Of a DNA stretch of 64,000 nt, positions 25,065-33,851 are shown in pieces. The first letter of the stretch is position 1; each line of letters opens with the position of its first letter. The notes beneath the pieces were generated by a model, which was not told the DNA's origin, made no database searches, and was given only the letters and a program-made list of their open reading frames with translations. The stretch covers positions 275,501-339,500 of the forward strand of contig NZ_CP015348.1 of NCBI RefSeq assembly GCF_002109325.1. Reading direction: 5' to 3'. The DNA comes from Sporosarcina ureae. Its GTDB lineage: Bacteria; Bacillota; Bacilli; Bacillales_A; Planococcaceae. The position numbers and the translations under genes were made by a program.

Positions 25065-25979
25065 CTACGCAGTTTCTTCTGTAAGCTTTAAAAATAACTC
25101 TTCTAATCGATTGGACTTGTTGCGCATAGATAACACTTTAATCCCTTGTTCTGTCAATTGGTTAAACACTTCATTGATCCCTTGATCACGTGCTACTTCT
25201 ACAGAAAGAGACCCATCATCCATGAGTTCACTAGTATAACCTTTAATCACTGGCGTCTGTCCTGAAGGTTCGATATCTAAAATAATGGTTTCATACTGAA
25301 GCTTAGCGAGCAATGATTTCATACTAGTATCTTCAATCAGCTGCCCTTTTTGAATGATCCCGATATTACGACACAACATTTCCGCTTCTTCCAAGTAATG
25401 TGTTGTCAGAATAATCGTCGTGCCATTTTCATTCAATTCTTTAAGAAACGTCCACATCTCTCGTCTTAATTCAATATCTACCCCAGCTGTAGGCTCATCA
25501 AGAATAAGTAAGCGCGGTTCATGCATCAAAGCACGTGAGATCATCAGTCGACGTTTCATCCCTCCAGAAAGCATCTGGGCTTGAACATTTCGTTTCTCCC
25601 ACAAATCAGACTGCTTCAAGTATTTTTCGCTACGCTTTAGCGCCTCTTTCCTAGACACACCGTAATAGCCCGCCTGGTTCACTACAATCTGCTGAACCGT
25701 TTCAAACGGACTGAAGTTGAATTCTTGAGGAACCAGACCGATCTGCAGCTTGGCTTGCATTAACTGCGTATCCATATCATAGCCAAAGACATTCACTTTT
25801 CCTGATGTCTTATTGACGAGAGACGTCACAATTCCGATAGTTGTAGATTTGCCGGCACCGTTAGGACCTAAAAGAGCATAAAAATCCCCTTCCTCCACTT
25901 TCAAATCGATGCCACGCAAAGCTTCAACACCACCAGCATAGACTTTTTTTAGATCTTTAATTTCTAATGCGTATGTCAT
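25065..25979 (-). CDS. ABC exporter ATPase
   Basis: 304 residues. Walker A GPNGAGKSTTI, Q-loop LVPQEFNFSPFE, signature LSGGMKRRLMISRAL, Walker B LLILDEPTAGVD, H-loop LTTHYLEEAE. C-terminal 80 residues form the extra domain usual in YadG/CcmA-type export ATPases. Start ATG 25979 after GGAGATAAA; the frame runs open to 26114 through a hairpin repeat and should not be used as the start. Confidence 0.92.
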   Translation of the reverse strand: MTYALEIKDLKKVYAGGVEALRGIDLKVEEGDFYALLGPNGAGKSTTIGIVTSLVNKTSGKVNVFGYDMDTQLMQAKLQIGLVPQEFNFSPFETVQQIVVNQAGYYGVSRKEALKRSEKYLKQSDLWEKRNVQAQMLSGGMKRRLMISRALMHEPRLLILDEPTAGVDIELRREMWTFLKELNENGTTIILTTHYLEEAEMLCRNIGIIQKGQLIEDTSMKSLLAKLQYETIILDIEPSGQTPVIKGYTSELMDDGSLSVEVARDQGINEVFNQLTEQGIKVLSMRNKSNRLEELFLKLTEETA

Positions 25980-26051
25980 TCTATTTATCTCCTCACCATC
26001 TTTGTGATCGGGTTTATATAAATATCCATTTGCCAGTATACCATTCCTATA

Positions 26052-26105
26052 GTAGAGGTACCAGGTTCTCGCACCAGTCTGAATGGTGTTAAAACCTAGT
26101 ATTTC
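26052..26105. repeat. Diverged hairpin repeat copy
   Basis: GTACCAGGTTCTCGCACCAG ... TGGTGTTAAAACCTAGTAT keeps the outer GTACCAGGT / ACCTAGTA arms and the GTGT core of the family best seen at 16767-16817. Confidence 0.5.
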
Positions 26106-26216
26106 ACGATTCAACTCAATAAAGAAAGAGTACCAGCCATCGATATGGTGATCGATAGCTGGTACTTTAAGGTGCCTTGTTCCAATACATTTTCGGATTA
26201 TAAAAACTAATATTTT

Positions 26217-26275
26217 TACCAGATGTAGTAGAAATCGTGAAAAATACTAGTGTTTGTTTCTCTGATAGTTCTAGC
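26217..26275 (-). pseudogene. Fossil fragment of the OB/DUF4352 lipoprotein gene
   Basis: Closely matches 21919-21974 within the intact lipoprotein gene, including the shared 19-nt run TGTTTGTTTCTCTGATAGT. A relic ECF promoter (TTAAAC, 16 nt, CGTC at 26292-26317) stands just upstream, so an entire paralogue with its promoter has collapsed to about 100 bp. Confidence 0.65.
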
Positions 26276-26291
26276 ACGATAGCTCCGTTCA

Positions 26292-26317
26292 GACGGCAAA
26301 ATGCAAGATAAGTTTAA
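26292..26317 (-). promoter_or_regulatory. Relic ECF-sigma promoter
   Basis: TTAAAC, 16 nt, CGTC, TGAACG: one -35 base and one downstream base differ from the intact sites. Only a gene fossil follows. Confidence 0.5.
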
Positions 26318-26516
26318 AATTTTTATGCGCTCATATTATATTAAACAATTTTAGTTATCTTCTAGACTTCCAATTACTTCTGCCAATAACTCTACTCTTT
26401 TACTTTATTCTACATTAATCTATACGCTTTTATAGTCAAATACTCCTTTCATTTCCTCGCTCCTCCCACAAAATCACCACCCCAACCCGCATAAAACAAC
26501 AACAATAAGGACATGA

Positions 26517-26546
26517 TGAATAAAACAGTAATGAAAAATCAATATA
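26517..26546 (+). promoter_or_regulatory. Sigma-G-like promoter of the germination operon
   Basis: TGAATA, 17-nt spacer, CAATATA. The -35 fits TGHATR fully and the -10 fits CATWHTA at 6 of 7 positions. The predicted start is about 38 nt before the gerA-type ATG. Forespore sigma-G control is established for germinant receptor operons in Bacillus. Confidence 0.6.
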
Positions 26547-26590
26547 TATGCGTTCCTACGCAAAATACCAAACAGTAAATGAGGTAGTGT

Positions 26591-28192
26591 ATGGGCTTTT
26601 TCAAAAAGAAAGTGAATACTAAAGTACAATCCACTCCCCCTAGCCAAACGAAAGAAAATACTTCACCTAATGATCTAAAGACAAGTCTTCAAGACAATAT
26701 ACAATTTGTAAAAGATAGCCTTGGTTCGAGCACGGATATTGTCATTCGTGAAATTCGAATTGGTAAAGGTGGATCGGTAAAAGCAGGGGTTTTCTATACT
26801 GACGGCTTAAGCGATACACCGGCATTGCAAAATTTCATCATGGAATCGTTGATGTTAGATATAAAAGGGACTCCGTTAGAGAAGAAGTTAACGCCTGAAC
26901 AAAATCTCATAACAGCTTTAAAAGATTTTGCTATGACGGTGGGAGAGATTAAAGATCTAACCAATTTTGATGATCTTTTTACTTCTCTTTTATCTGGGGA
27001 TGCTATTTTGTTAATTGATGGATATTCTGAAGGTTTGGTCATTGGAAATAAGCACTGGGTTGAGCGTGGGGTAACGGAACCAACGTCTCAGACAGTAGTT
27101 AGAGGACCGCGCGAAGGTTTTTCTGAAAATCTGCGTGTCAATACGGCATTGGTTCGTCGGAAACTGAAAGATCCAAGTCTTTGGATGGAGTCAAAAGTGA
27201 TTGGGACACGGACGAAAACGAATGTTGCGATTATGTATATCCATGGCATTGCTGATGACAAAATCGTCGATGAAGTCCGTTTACGTTTGGACCGAATTGA
27301 TATTGATGGGATTTTGGAAAGCGGTAATATCGAGGGGCTAATTGAAGATTCAACGTACTCCCCTTTCCCTACCGTTTTTAATACCGAACGTCCCGATACA
27401 GTCGCTGCAGCACTTCTCGAAGGACGCATAGCCATTTTAGTGGATGGAACTCCTTTTGTACTACTTGTTCCCGCACTATTCGTCCAATTTTTCCAATCTC
27501 CAGAAGACTACTATGTGCATACCGGTATTGGGAGCCTGATTCGACTGCTACGCTTCTTTGCATACGTGATTGCTTTGCTTGCACCCGCGTTATTTATTGC
27601 AATCACTACCTTTCATCAAACGATGCTACCGTCAGCGTTGCTGCTTAGCCTGACAGCACAACGAGAAGGTGTGCCATTTCCGGCATTTATTGAAGCCGTC
27701 ATAATGGAAATCACTTTTGAAATTTTAAGGGAAGCAGGCGTTAGGATGCCCCGCTCCATCGGTTCAGCCATGTCCATTGTAGGTGCGTTCGTAATTGGTA
27801 CCGCAGCAGTCGAAGCAGGCATTATTTCAGCCGCAATGGTCATCGTCGTTTCCATAACCGCTATATCAAGTTTTGTTTCGCCTACTTACAACCTTGCGAT
27901 ATCTGCAAGGATACTCCGCTTTGGATTTATGGCACTAGCTGCTTCGTTTGGTTTATACGGTATTGCCATAGGTTTCGTAGCTCTGATTCTCCATTTATGC
28001 AGTTTACGTTCATTTGGTGTGCCTTATATGTCACCATTAGCTCCATTTAATGTTTCCGATCAAAAAGATACGTTGATTGTGGCACCTATATGGAAAATGT
28101 TTACCCGCCCCCGCCTAACCAATCAAACAAATAGGGTAAGACAACAAAATCCAGCTTCCGCAAAGCCACAGCCACCAAAAAATGAAGATTAG
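26591..28192 (+). CDS. Spore germinant receptor A subunit (GerA family)
   Basis: 533 residues. Soluble N-terminal half (about 1-285; DIVIREIRIGKGGSVKAGVF, VRGPREGFSENLRVNTALVR, the latter the family's most conserved block), then four to six membrane segments from about 295 (ALFIAITTFHQTMLPSALL, REAGVRMPRSIGSAMSIVGA) and a basic tail. Together with B and C subunits it forms the inner-spore-membrane receptor/ion channel that starts germination; the germinant is not predictable. ATG preceded by GAGGTAG. First gene of an A-C-D-B operon. Confidence 0.93.
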   Translation: MGFFKKKVNTKVQSTPPSQTKENTSPNDLKTSLQDNIQFVKDSLGSSTDIVIREIRIGKGGSVKAGVFYTDGLSDTPALQNFIMESLMLDIKGTPLEKKLTPEQNLITALKDFAMTVGEIKDLTNFDDLFTSLLSGDAILLIDGYSEGLVIGNKHWVERGVTEPTSQTVVRGPREGFSENLRVNTALVRRKLKDPSLWMESKVIGTRTKTNVAIMYIHGIADDKIVDEVRLRLDRIDIDGILESGNIEGLIEDSTYSPFPTVFNTERPDTVAAALLEGRIAILVDGTPFVLLVPALFVQFFQSPEDYYVHTGIGSLIRLLRFFAYVIALLAPALFIAITTFHQTMLPSALLLSLTAQREGVPFPAFIEAVIMEITFEILREAGVRMPRSIGSAMSIVGAFVIGTAAVEAGIISAAMVIVVSITAISSFVSPTYNLAISARILRFGFMALAASFGLYGIAIGFVALILHLCSLRSFGVPYMSPLAPFNVSDQKDTLIVAPIWKMFTRPRLTNQTNRVRQQNPASAKPQPPKNED

Positions 28193-28204
28193 GAAAGGGA
28201 GTAT

Positions 28205-29395
28205 ATGATGAAAAAGTGCATAGTTACTCTTCTGTTTCTCACTCTTTTCTTGTCTGGGTGCTGGGACAGGAGGGAATTAAATGAGCTGGGTATCGCAATG
28301 GCAATAGGAATCGATAAAATAGAAAATGAATACGTAATAAGTGCACAAGTGGTCGTACCTTCGGAAGTATCCATGAAGGCAAGTACGGGACGTTCTGCAG
28401 TCACTCTCTATACAGCACCCGGGGAGACTGTATATGAAGCCATTCGAAAAATGACAAAGAACGCCCCACGAAAAATGTATCCGGGACATCTACAAATTCT
28501 AGTCATCAATGAGGACTTGGCTAAAGAAGGAATAGCCGAATCATTAGAATTGCTATCAAGGGATTGGGAGCTTCGATCGGACTTCTACGTAGTAGTTACG
28601 AAAGATATAACGGCTACTGAAGTATTGAATGTGACTACACCTATAGAAAACATCCCAGCTAATAAAATGTTTAATTCCTTAAAAACATCAGAAAAAAACT
28701 GGGCCGGGACAGAAGGCGTTATATTAGATGAGCTAGTAACCAATCTGATAAGTGACGGAAAGGAAGCGGTGTTAACAGGGATTCAAGTATTAGGTAACAA
28801 AGAAACAGGAACTAGCAAACAGAATGTGGAATCGATTACTCCATCTACGCGAATTGAGTATGATAATTTAGCTGTGTTTAAAGGAGATCAGCTAGTCGGC
28901 TGGTTAAATGAAGAAGAAAGCAGAGGCTACTCAGATATCACCAACACCGTTAAAAAAACCGTAACCTCTATTTCATGTCCTAAAGAAGGAAAAATCATTA
29001 TAGATATTTTTCGATTTCATTCTAAAATTGTAGGTTCTATAAACAAAGGTGAACCTGAGGTGGATATCAAAATTGAAGCGGAAGGCAATATAGGGGAGGT
29101 TTTATGTTCAATTGATATTATGGAACCTGAAACCATTGACAAGCTAGAGAAAATTTATGAAGAAGAAGTGAAAGAGATTATTCATCAAACGATCGAGTCA
29201 GTACAAAAACAATATCAATCAGACATTTTTGGATTTGGTGAAGCTATTCACAGATCCAACCCGAAAGAATGGAACGAGATGAAAGAGCACTGGGATGAAA
29301 AGTTTTCCGATTTAACCGTAAATGTTCATATTGATATGAAAATTCGTCGCATCGGTACAGTAAATAATTCCTTCTTAAAAAAGATAAAGGACTAA
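28205..29395 (+). CDS. Spore germinant receptor C subunit (GerC family lipoprotein)
   Basis: 396 residues. Lipobox LFLSGCWDRRELNELG, the invariant GerC start. YTAPGETVYEAIRKMTKNAP and PGHLQILVINEDLAKEG belong to domain 1; the C-terminal third (ETIDKLEKIYEEEVKEIIHQ, SDIFGFGEAIHR) is the conserved GerAC helical region. Anchored on the outer face of the inner spore membrane. ATG follows AGGAAAGGGAG, 12 nt after gerA-type stop. Confidence 0.93.
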   Translation: MMKKCIVTLLFLTLFLSGCWDRRELNELGIAMAIGIDKIENEYVISAQVVVPSEVSMKASTGRSAVTLYTAPGETVYEAIRKMTKNAPRKMYPGHLQILVINEDLAKEGIAESLELLSRDWELRSDFYVVVTKDITATEVLNVTTPIENIPANKMFNSLKTSEKNWAGTEGVILDELVTNLISDGKEAVLTGIQVLGNKETGTSKQNVESITPSTRIEYDNLAVFKGDQLVGWLNEEESRGYSDITNTVKKTVTSISCPKEGKIIIDIFRFHSKIVGSINKGEPEVDIKIEAEGNIGEVLCSIDIMEPETIDKLEKIYEEEVKEIIHQTIESVQKQYQSDIFGFGEAIHRSNPKEWNEMKEHWDEKFSDLTVNVHIDMKIRRIGTVNNSFLKKIKD

Positions 29396-29401
29396 CTCAT
29401 C

Positions 29402-29635
29402 ATGATAAATAGTATAGGTATTCTCTTAATAGCAGCTGCCATTATCTGGTTTGAAGTTCCCCCTCTCTTAGATAAAAAACATAAAAAAGAATTGCTCGCG
29501 TTTTCTGTTTTTCTTACAATTGGAGTTGTATTAGGCATGGTGCTTGGATTTGGAAAGTCGATTCCAACACCACTGGACTTACTCACTTTTTTATTCACAC
29601 TGTTAACTAACCTGATGGCTCCTTTGCTGAAGTAA
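29402..29635 (+). CDS. Small two-helix membrane protein in germination operon (D-subunit-like)
   Basis: 77 residues: helix MINSIGILLIAAAIIWFEV, short basic loop LLDKKHKKEL, helix AFSVFLTIGVVLGMVLGFG, then a hydrophobic end. Small two-helix D proteins occur in some ger operons and modulate receptor output. Assignment rests on size, topology and position between the C and B genes. Confidence 0.72.
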   Translation: MINSIGILLIAAAIIWFEVPPLLDKKHKKELLAFSVFLTIGVVLGMVLGFGKSIPTPLDLLTFLFTLLTNLMAPLLK

Positions 29636-29667
29636 AGATCTAAGTAAAGGGAAAGGTAGGATATGAA

Positions 29668-30783
29668 ATGATGCAAAACGTAAAAATTAATCCATATCAA
29701 TTTCTAATTTTGGTTATTTTCTTTACGATTGGTACAGGCATCTTAATTGTCCCGTCAGTTTTAGCTACTGAAGCGAAGCAAGATGCTTGGATTGCAGCAA
29801 TCGTGGGGACAGTAATCGGCTTATTAGTCATATGGCTATTCACAACTATATCTCTTTGGTTCCCACACCTAACCTATATCCAAATCAATGAAAAGATATT
29901 TGGTAAATGGATAGGAAAAGCTGTTTCCGTACTATTCGTATCCATGGCTACTCTTTACACATCTAGTCTTTTGTATTATTCGGCTACATTTATAATGACT
30001 AATATGATGCCTAACACTCCAGTAGTAGCCCTGAATATTCTAATGATGGGGATCGTCGTAATGGGCGTCCGGCTTGGATTGGAAACGATCGCTCGTTCTG
30101 CAGAAATTTTTATTGTCGTATTTTTTGTCCTTTTTCTCATTTTAGCGGTGTTTATTTCACCTCAAATCAAGTTTGAAAATTTACAGCCTGTATTTGAGGC
30201 AGGGACCAAAACGATCGTTCAATCCAGCATCTATTTTATTACCTCTTCCTCTGTCAACGCCATTGTGTTATTAATGATCTTCCCGGCCTTAATTAATAAA
30301 GTGAAACAAGCTAAAAAGTCATTTCTACTTGGAAACTTAATAGGCGGAATCTTCATTTTCATTTTTACATTCTTAAGCGTTTCGGTAGTAGGTGCCGATG
30401 ATACAGCAAGACAGATTTATCCAAGTTATGAATTGGCCAAACGAATTAATGTTGGGGATTTTGTACAGCGCATTGAAGAATTGATGGGTTTCCTTTGGTT
30501 TATCGCCCTCTATTTTAAGACGATTCTTTATTTTTATGCTTCTGTTTTAGGCATTGCACAACTATTAAATTTGAAAGACTACCGCCCTTTAACGTTACCC
30601 TTAGGCATGTTGGCCATTATACTCTCTCTTGTGATCTATCCTAACGTCGTCTACCAAAAAGAAGTGGAACAATCGACTGAAATATATTTCTCTATTACTA
30701 TTGGACTGTTCTTTCCTCTTTTGCTCGCTATCGTATACGCATTTCGAAAAAATAAATTGAAAAAGGAACCCGATAGCCCTTAG
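29668..30783 (+). CDS. Spore germinant receptor B subunit (GerB, spore permease)
   Basis: 371 residues, ten membrane helices, APC-superfamily fold. Starts INPYQFLILVIFFTIGTGIL, the family's first helix with its unwound GTGI; IYFITSSSVNAIVLLMIFPA is the sixth-helix region that would form the ligand pocket. Last gene of the operon; GGTAGG upstream of ATG 29668 (a second ATG follows at 29671). Ends before a strong terminator. Confidence 0.92.
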   Translation: MMQNVKINPYQFLILVIFFTIGTGILIVPSVLATEAKQDAWIAAIVGTVIGLLVIWLFTTISLWFPHLTYIQINEKIFGKWIGKAVSVLFVSMATLYTSSLLYYSATFIMTNMMPNTPVVALNILMMGIVVMGVRLGLETIARSAEIFIVVFFVLFLILAVFISPQIKFENLQPVFEAGTKTIVQSSIYFITSSSVNAIVLLMIFPALINKVKQAKKSFLLGNLIGGIFIFIFTFLSVSVVGADDTARQIYPSYELAKRINVGDFVQRIEELMGFLWFIALYFKTILYFYASVLGIAQLLNLKDYRPLTLPLGMLAIILSLVIYPNVVYQKEVEQSTEIYFSITIGLFFPLLLAIVYAFRKNKLKKEPDSP

Positions 30784-30807
30784 TGAATCCGCTTAGGAAT
30801 TGATGGT

Positions 30808-30862
30808 ACATCAAGTAATCCAGCTCATTTGCTAACGTGAAGATGAGCTGGATTTTGATGTA
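30808..30862 (+). terminator. Terminator of the germination operon
   Basis: AATCCAGCTCAT / ATGAGCTGGATT (30817-30828 with 30843-30854), followed by TTTGATG; outer ACATCAA / TTGATGT pair extends the stem. Confidence 0.78.
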
Positions 30863-30886
30863 AAAAGATCAAAATGTACATATCAG

Positions 30887-31141
30887 CTACAGAGTATCTC
30901 TTATTGGCTTACTTCCCACTACCGCCTTTCCCCCACTATACAAACCGCCAGCAGATAAACCCATGACAATTCCACTCAATACTCCACTAGCCCAGTCCTC
31001 TGGAAATACATATACGACTCCGCTTGCTACTCCAAGTACTATCGATACAACCGGACACCATTTCTTCTGCAGCCCATAGCCTTTTAACGCATCTACCAAT
31101 CCGACGATCACTGGGACCAACACCATATCTGTTATTTCCAC
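30887..31141 (-). CDS. Phage holin-like protein
   Basis: 84 residues with two to three hydrophobic segments. VPVIVGLVDALKGYGLQKKW followed by CPVVSIVLGVASGVV and a glycine-rich last segment match the holin 5_2 type seen in Bacillales phages. Holins make the pore that releases endolysin. No endolysin gene adjoins it. Last gene of a phage-derived minus-strand set. ATG with GGAGAGAGG upstream. Confidence 0.7.
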   Translation of the reverse strand: MEITDMVLVPVIVGLVDALKGYGLQKKWCPVVSIVLGVASGVVYVFPEDWASGVLSGIVMGLSAGGLYSGGKAVVGSKPIRDTL

Positions 31142-31159
31142 ACCCCTCTCTCCTTTCCT

Positions 31160-31624
31160 TTATAACATACGTTGCACTAAGCGCTTCCCTGCTTCTACAT
31201 GACCAACGTACACCGGAAACTGCATCACTCGTTTTCGGTACTCATACAAACTTTCTTCTTCGCCTGATTCAACAAAGGTTAATAAATTCGGCATCAATCG
31301 GTCGGCATGTGTGACTTTCACACCGGTCTCGCGAAACGTTTCGCTATGTAACCGATAAGCGTCTGCCTCTTTCTTGCTGAGATAAAACGCATACCAATTC
31401 GGTTGCTTACTTTCCACCACAAAGAGTTTGATGTCTCCAATACGCAATATGTTTTCTTTCATCGATTGCTGAATCGCTTCCTGATCGAAATCGATCTCTT
31501 TCAGTTTCTCGCTGTCTTCTTCCATGCGGATTTTTTGATTACTGATTGCCCAGAAAATACTGTGGGCGGTTAGGGACATATCGTTATCGATCGCGTAATC
31601 GAATAGTTCTTCAACTGTGATCAT
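31160..31624 (-). CDS. Hypothetical protein in phage-like replication set
   Basis: 154 residues, soluble, acidic N-terminal half. IGDIKLFVVESKQPNWYAFY looks like a beta-hairpin core; QFPVYVGHVEAGKRLVQ lies near the end. No family recognised. It follows the helicase gene by 18 nt with AGGAGAGG upstream, so it is probably part of the same transcript. Confidence 0.65.
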   Translation of the reverse strand: MITVEELFDYAIDNDMSLTAHSIFWAISNQKIRMEEDSEKLKEIDFDQEAIQQSMKENILRIGDIKLFVVESKQPNWYAFYLSKKEADAYRLHSETFRETGVKVTHADRLMPNLLTFVESGEEESLYEYRKRVMQFPVYVGHVEAGKRLVQRML

Positions 31625-31641
31625 GTGTAACCTCTCCTTTT

Positions 31642-32895
31642 TTAACCTTGTAGGTCTCTGAGTCGACCCGTATCTTTGTCGTAGTAGACGGTGAAGCTGC
31701 CGACTGGGCCATTGCGGTGTTTGGCAACGGTAATATCCAGATGATTCGATACTTCCGAGTCCTGGTCGTAGTAGTCATCCCTGTAAAGGAAGCACACGAC
31801 ATCAGCATCTTGTTCGATGTTGCCTGAGTCACGTAAGTCGCTCATCATCGGGTGTTTGTCTTGACGTTGTTCGACGGCTCTTGATAGCTGCGACAAGACG
31901 ACGACAGGGCATTTAAATTCTTTCGCCATAGATTTTAGATCTGCGCTAATTTGACCGATTGCCTGATTTTGATTGTTCGCGGTTTCTTCTGGTCGGATGA
32001 TCTGCAAGTAGTCGACGAAAATGATCGGACGCTTTTCTGGATTTGCTTTAATGATTTTACGGGCTGCTGCTTTCATTTGGCTCACTTTTAATCCGCTTCG
32101 ATCGTCGATTCGGATCATAGCACTTTGCAGGAGTTCTAGCGCCTTCATCCAGCTATTCTTTTGTGAATCAGGAAAGTACTTATACGGATCGCGCATTTTC
32201 AAACGACTGTATCCACCAACTGAGGCAATGAGTCGGTCTGATAGTGTTTTACGGCTCATTTCCAGTGAGAAAATCATTGGCAAATGATTAGCCAATCCAG
32301 CAGTAAGTGCGAAATGATTGAGTGTGTCCGTCTTGCCCATCGATGGTCTCGCCGCAATGACAATGAATTCACCATCTCGGAATCCGTTCAGTACATAATC
32401 CATAGACTGTAAGCCCGTACTTATTCCTGTCATGTGCGGTGCTTTGATGAATGGTTGTTCGTATTGAGATGCAAGATAGTTGTCGAGTAACTCCAGTTCC
32501 ACGGATGCATGATCACTATCCAGTTCGTCTAAAGCATTCTGAACCTTCCCAATCACCCACTGCTCGGCCAACGCTCGCTGCAAAGTCTTTTCCGTTTCAA
32601 TCTTCTTATACTTGTTGATCACGATATCCAAGTATTCGTCAAAGCGATCCGGGTTTGCAAAGCGACGTAAATCCGATACATAATTTGCTCCACCTAGTTC
32701 TGCTGGTTCACGTGTCGTCAGAATGGTAATGAAGTCGACTGAGCGTCCCTGTAATGCCAATCCTTTCATGGACAGATAAATACTTCTGTGTAGCTGTGTC
32801 TCAAAGAAAGCTACTTGGATTCCACTGTCGAGTATTAGATAGTTTTCTTGCATCATCGTACCGAGAAGACTTTTTTCTACTAGTTCGTTCATCAT
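31642..32895 (-). CDS. DnaB-type replicative helicase (phage-like)
   Basis: 417 residues against about 450 for chromosomal DnaB. An N-terminal DnaB domain (EKSLLGTMMQENYLI) is followed by a RecA-fold core: Walker A IAARPSMGKTDTL, H1a MIFSLEMSRKTLSDRL, Walker B PIIFVDYLQII, H3 VVVLSQLSRAVEQR, Arg finger AKHRNGPVG. Unwinds DNA at replication forks. The variant GRPSMGKT with Ala-Arg and the context point to a phage or plasmid helicase, not the host's. Its ATG overlaps the stop of the upstream initiator gene by 4 nt. Confidence 0.9.
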   Translation of the reverse strand: MMNELVEKSLLGTMMQENYLILDSGIQVAFFETQLHRSIYLSMKGLALQGRSVDFITILTTREPAELGGANYVSDLRRFANPDRFDEYLDIVINKYKKIETEKTLQRALAEQWVIGKVQNALDELDSDHASVELELLDNYLASQYEQPFIKAPHMTGISTGLQSMDYVLNGFRDGEFIVIAARPSMGKTDTLNHFALTAGLANHLPMIFSLEMSRKTLSDRLIASVGGYSRLKMRDPYKYFPDSQKNSWMKALELLQSAMIRIDDRSGLKVSQMKAAARKIIKANPEKRPIIFVDYLQIIRPEETANNQNQAIGQISADLKSMAKEFKCPVVVLSQLSRAVEQRQDKHPMMSDLRDSGNIEQDADVVCFLYRDDYYDQDSEVSNHLDITVAKHRNGPVGSFTVYYDKDTGRLRDLQG

Positions 32896-33686
32896 ACGTG
32901 ATCATCTCCTTTCGTGAAATCTAGCACTGGCGGAACGAGCGGGCGTCTTTTCGGTTTCTTCGACAAAGTCTGTTCGTTCACATAATTTTCGAAGTTACTT
33001 GCGCTAAACAACGTCGCAGGCCGCAAGTATTGGTTGAATTCCGGTAGATGCAACCACTGATTTGTTTTGAGGTCGATGACACGTATGAAATCTTCTTGTG
33101 TATATCCCTCGCTCAATCGATCGTTGATACATTTTCGAGTAGTAACGTTTTCAGTTTTGAACTGTTTTCCGGTTTTGTTATTTAAGTACTCAATAACAGA
33201 ATGGAGGACGTCGAGATTCATCTCGACACTCTTTTTATTCTTTATTATTAAAGGTTCTTTAAGTTCTTTAGTTATTGGCTTGCCCAATTCCGACACCTGG
33301 AGTTGCTCAACATCGACACGTGCAGCTGGCGGTGTTGGACAATCGATTTGCCCGATTCCGAACGGATTTCCTGGGAATAACGTATAGTCGATTCGGTACC
33401 ACTTTGTTTTGTCAATTTTCATTTGGTTGTGTTGATCTGTTGAAATGAGATAGCCCTTATTTTCCAAATCATACACAATGCGTCGAATCGTATTTGTAGA
33501 CCAAAACGTAAATTCTTTTGTCCAGTCCACATACGTCTTATAGACCCATTTATGACCGTCCTTACTGTTTTTGGAAACAAGCGAACGGAAGTGCAATTGC
33601 TGTAAAAATAGTGCGCCATTTATTCCCACTTCGTGTACAAGCGATGGTAATAACGGAATCGTCTCTTCTTCAATTAATAATTTCAT
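32892..33686 (-). CDS. Phage replisome organizer/initiator with Phg_2220_C domain
   Basis: 264 residues. An N-terminal winged-helix region (about 1-110; WVYKTYVDWTKEFTFWSTNT, then IRRIVYDLENKGYL) is followed by a variable linker and a C-terminal domain (about 165-245; VIEYLNNKTGKQFKTEN, EDFIRVIDLKTNQWL, YLRPATLF) diagnostic of the conserved phage C-terminal domain of DnaD-like initiators. Recruits helicase to the phage origin, in line with the DnaB-like gene directly downstream. ATG with no long gap to the 33852 gene. Confidence 0.85.
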   Translation of the reverse strand: MKLLIEEETIPLLPSLVHEVGINGALFLQQLHFRSLVSKNSKDGHKWVYKTYVDWTKEFTFWSTNTIRRIVYDLENKGYLISTDQHNQMKIDKTKWYRIDYTLFPGNPFGIGQIDCPTPPAARVDVEQLQVSELGKPITKELKEPLIIKNKKSVEMNLDVLHSVIEYLNNKTGKQFKTENVTTRKCINDRLSEGYTQEDFIRVIDLKTNQWLHLPEFNQYLRPATLFSASNFENYVNEQTLSKKPKRRPLVPPVLDFTKGDDHV

Positions 33687-33851
33687 ATGGTGGTCCCCCT
33701 AAATTTGTTGTAAGAGTACGCGTTTCGCACTCCTTACACTCCATATAGAAAGTTTTTCAGGAAAGGATACTCATTTTGAAAATTAATTTTACGAAATTTA
33801 AAAATGAGTTGAAGTAATGTACTCCAACCCCTTGTAACGTATCGCTTTTCT

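Larger units (their letters stand above)
25980..26590. other. Intergenic stretch with repeats, lipoprotein fossil and relic promoter
   Basis: From left to right: a diverged hairpin repeat (26052-26105), a perfect 16-bp stem hairpin AGTACCAGC...GCTGGTACT (26129-26166), a fossil of the DUF4352 lipoprotein gene (26217-26275), a relic ECF promoter (26292-26317) and a sigma-G-like promoter (26517-26546). Confidence 0.65.

Noticed and set aside
25980-26114. N-terminal extension of the ABC export ATPase
   Set aside because: The extension is translated from a hairpin repeat and lacks a ribosome binding site; the ATG at 25979 has a good one.
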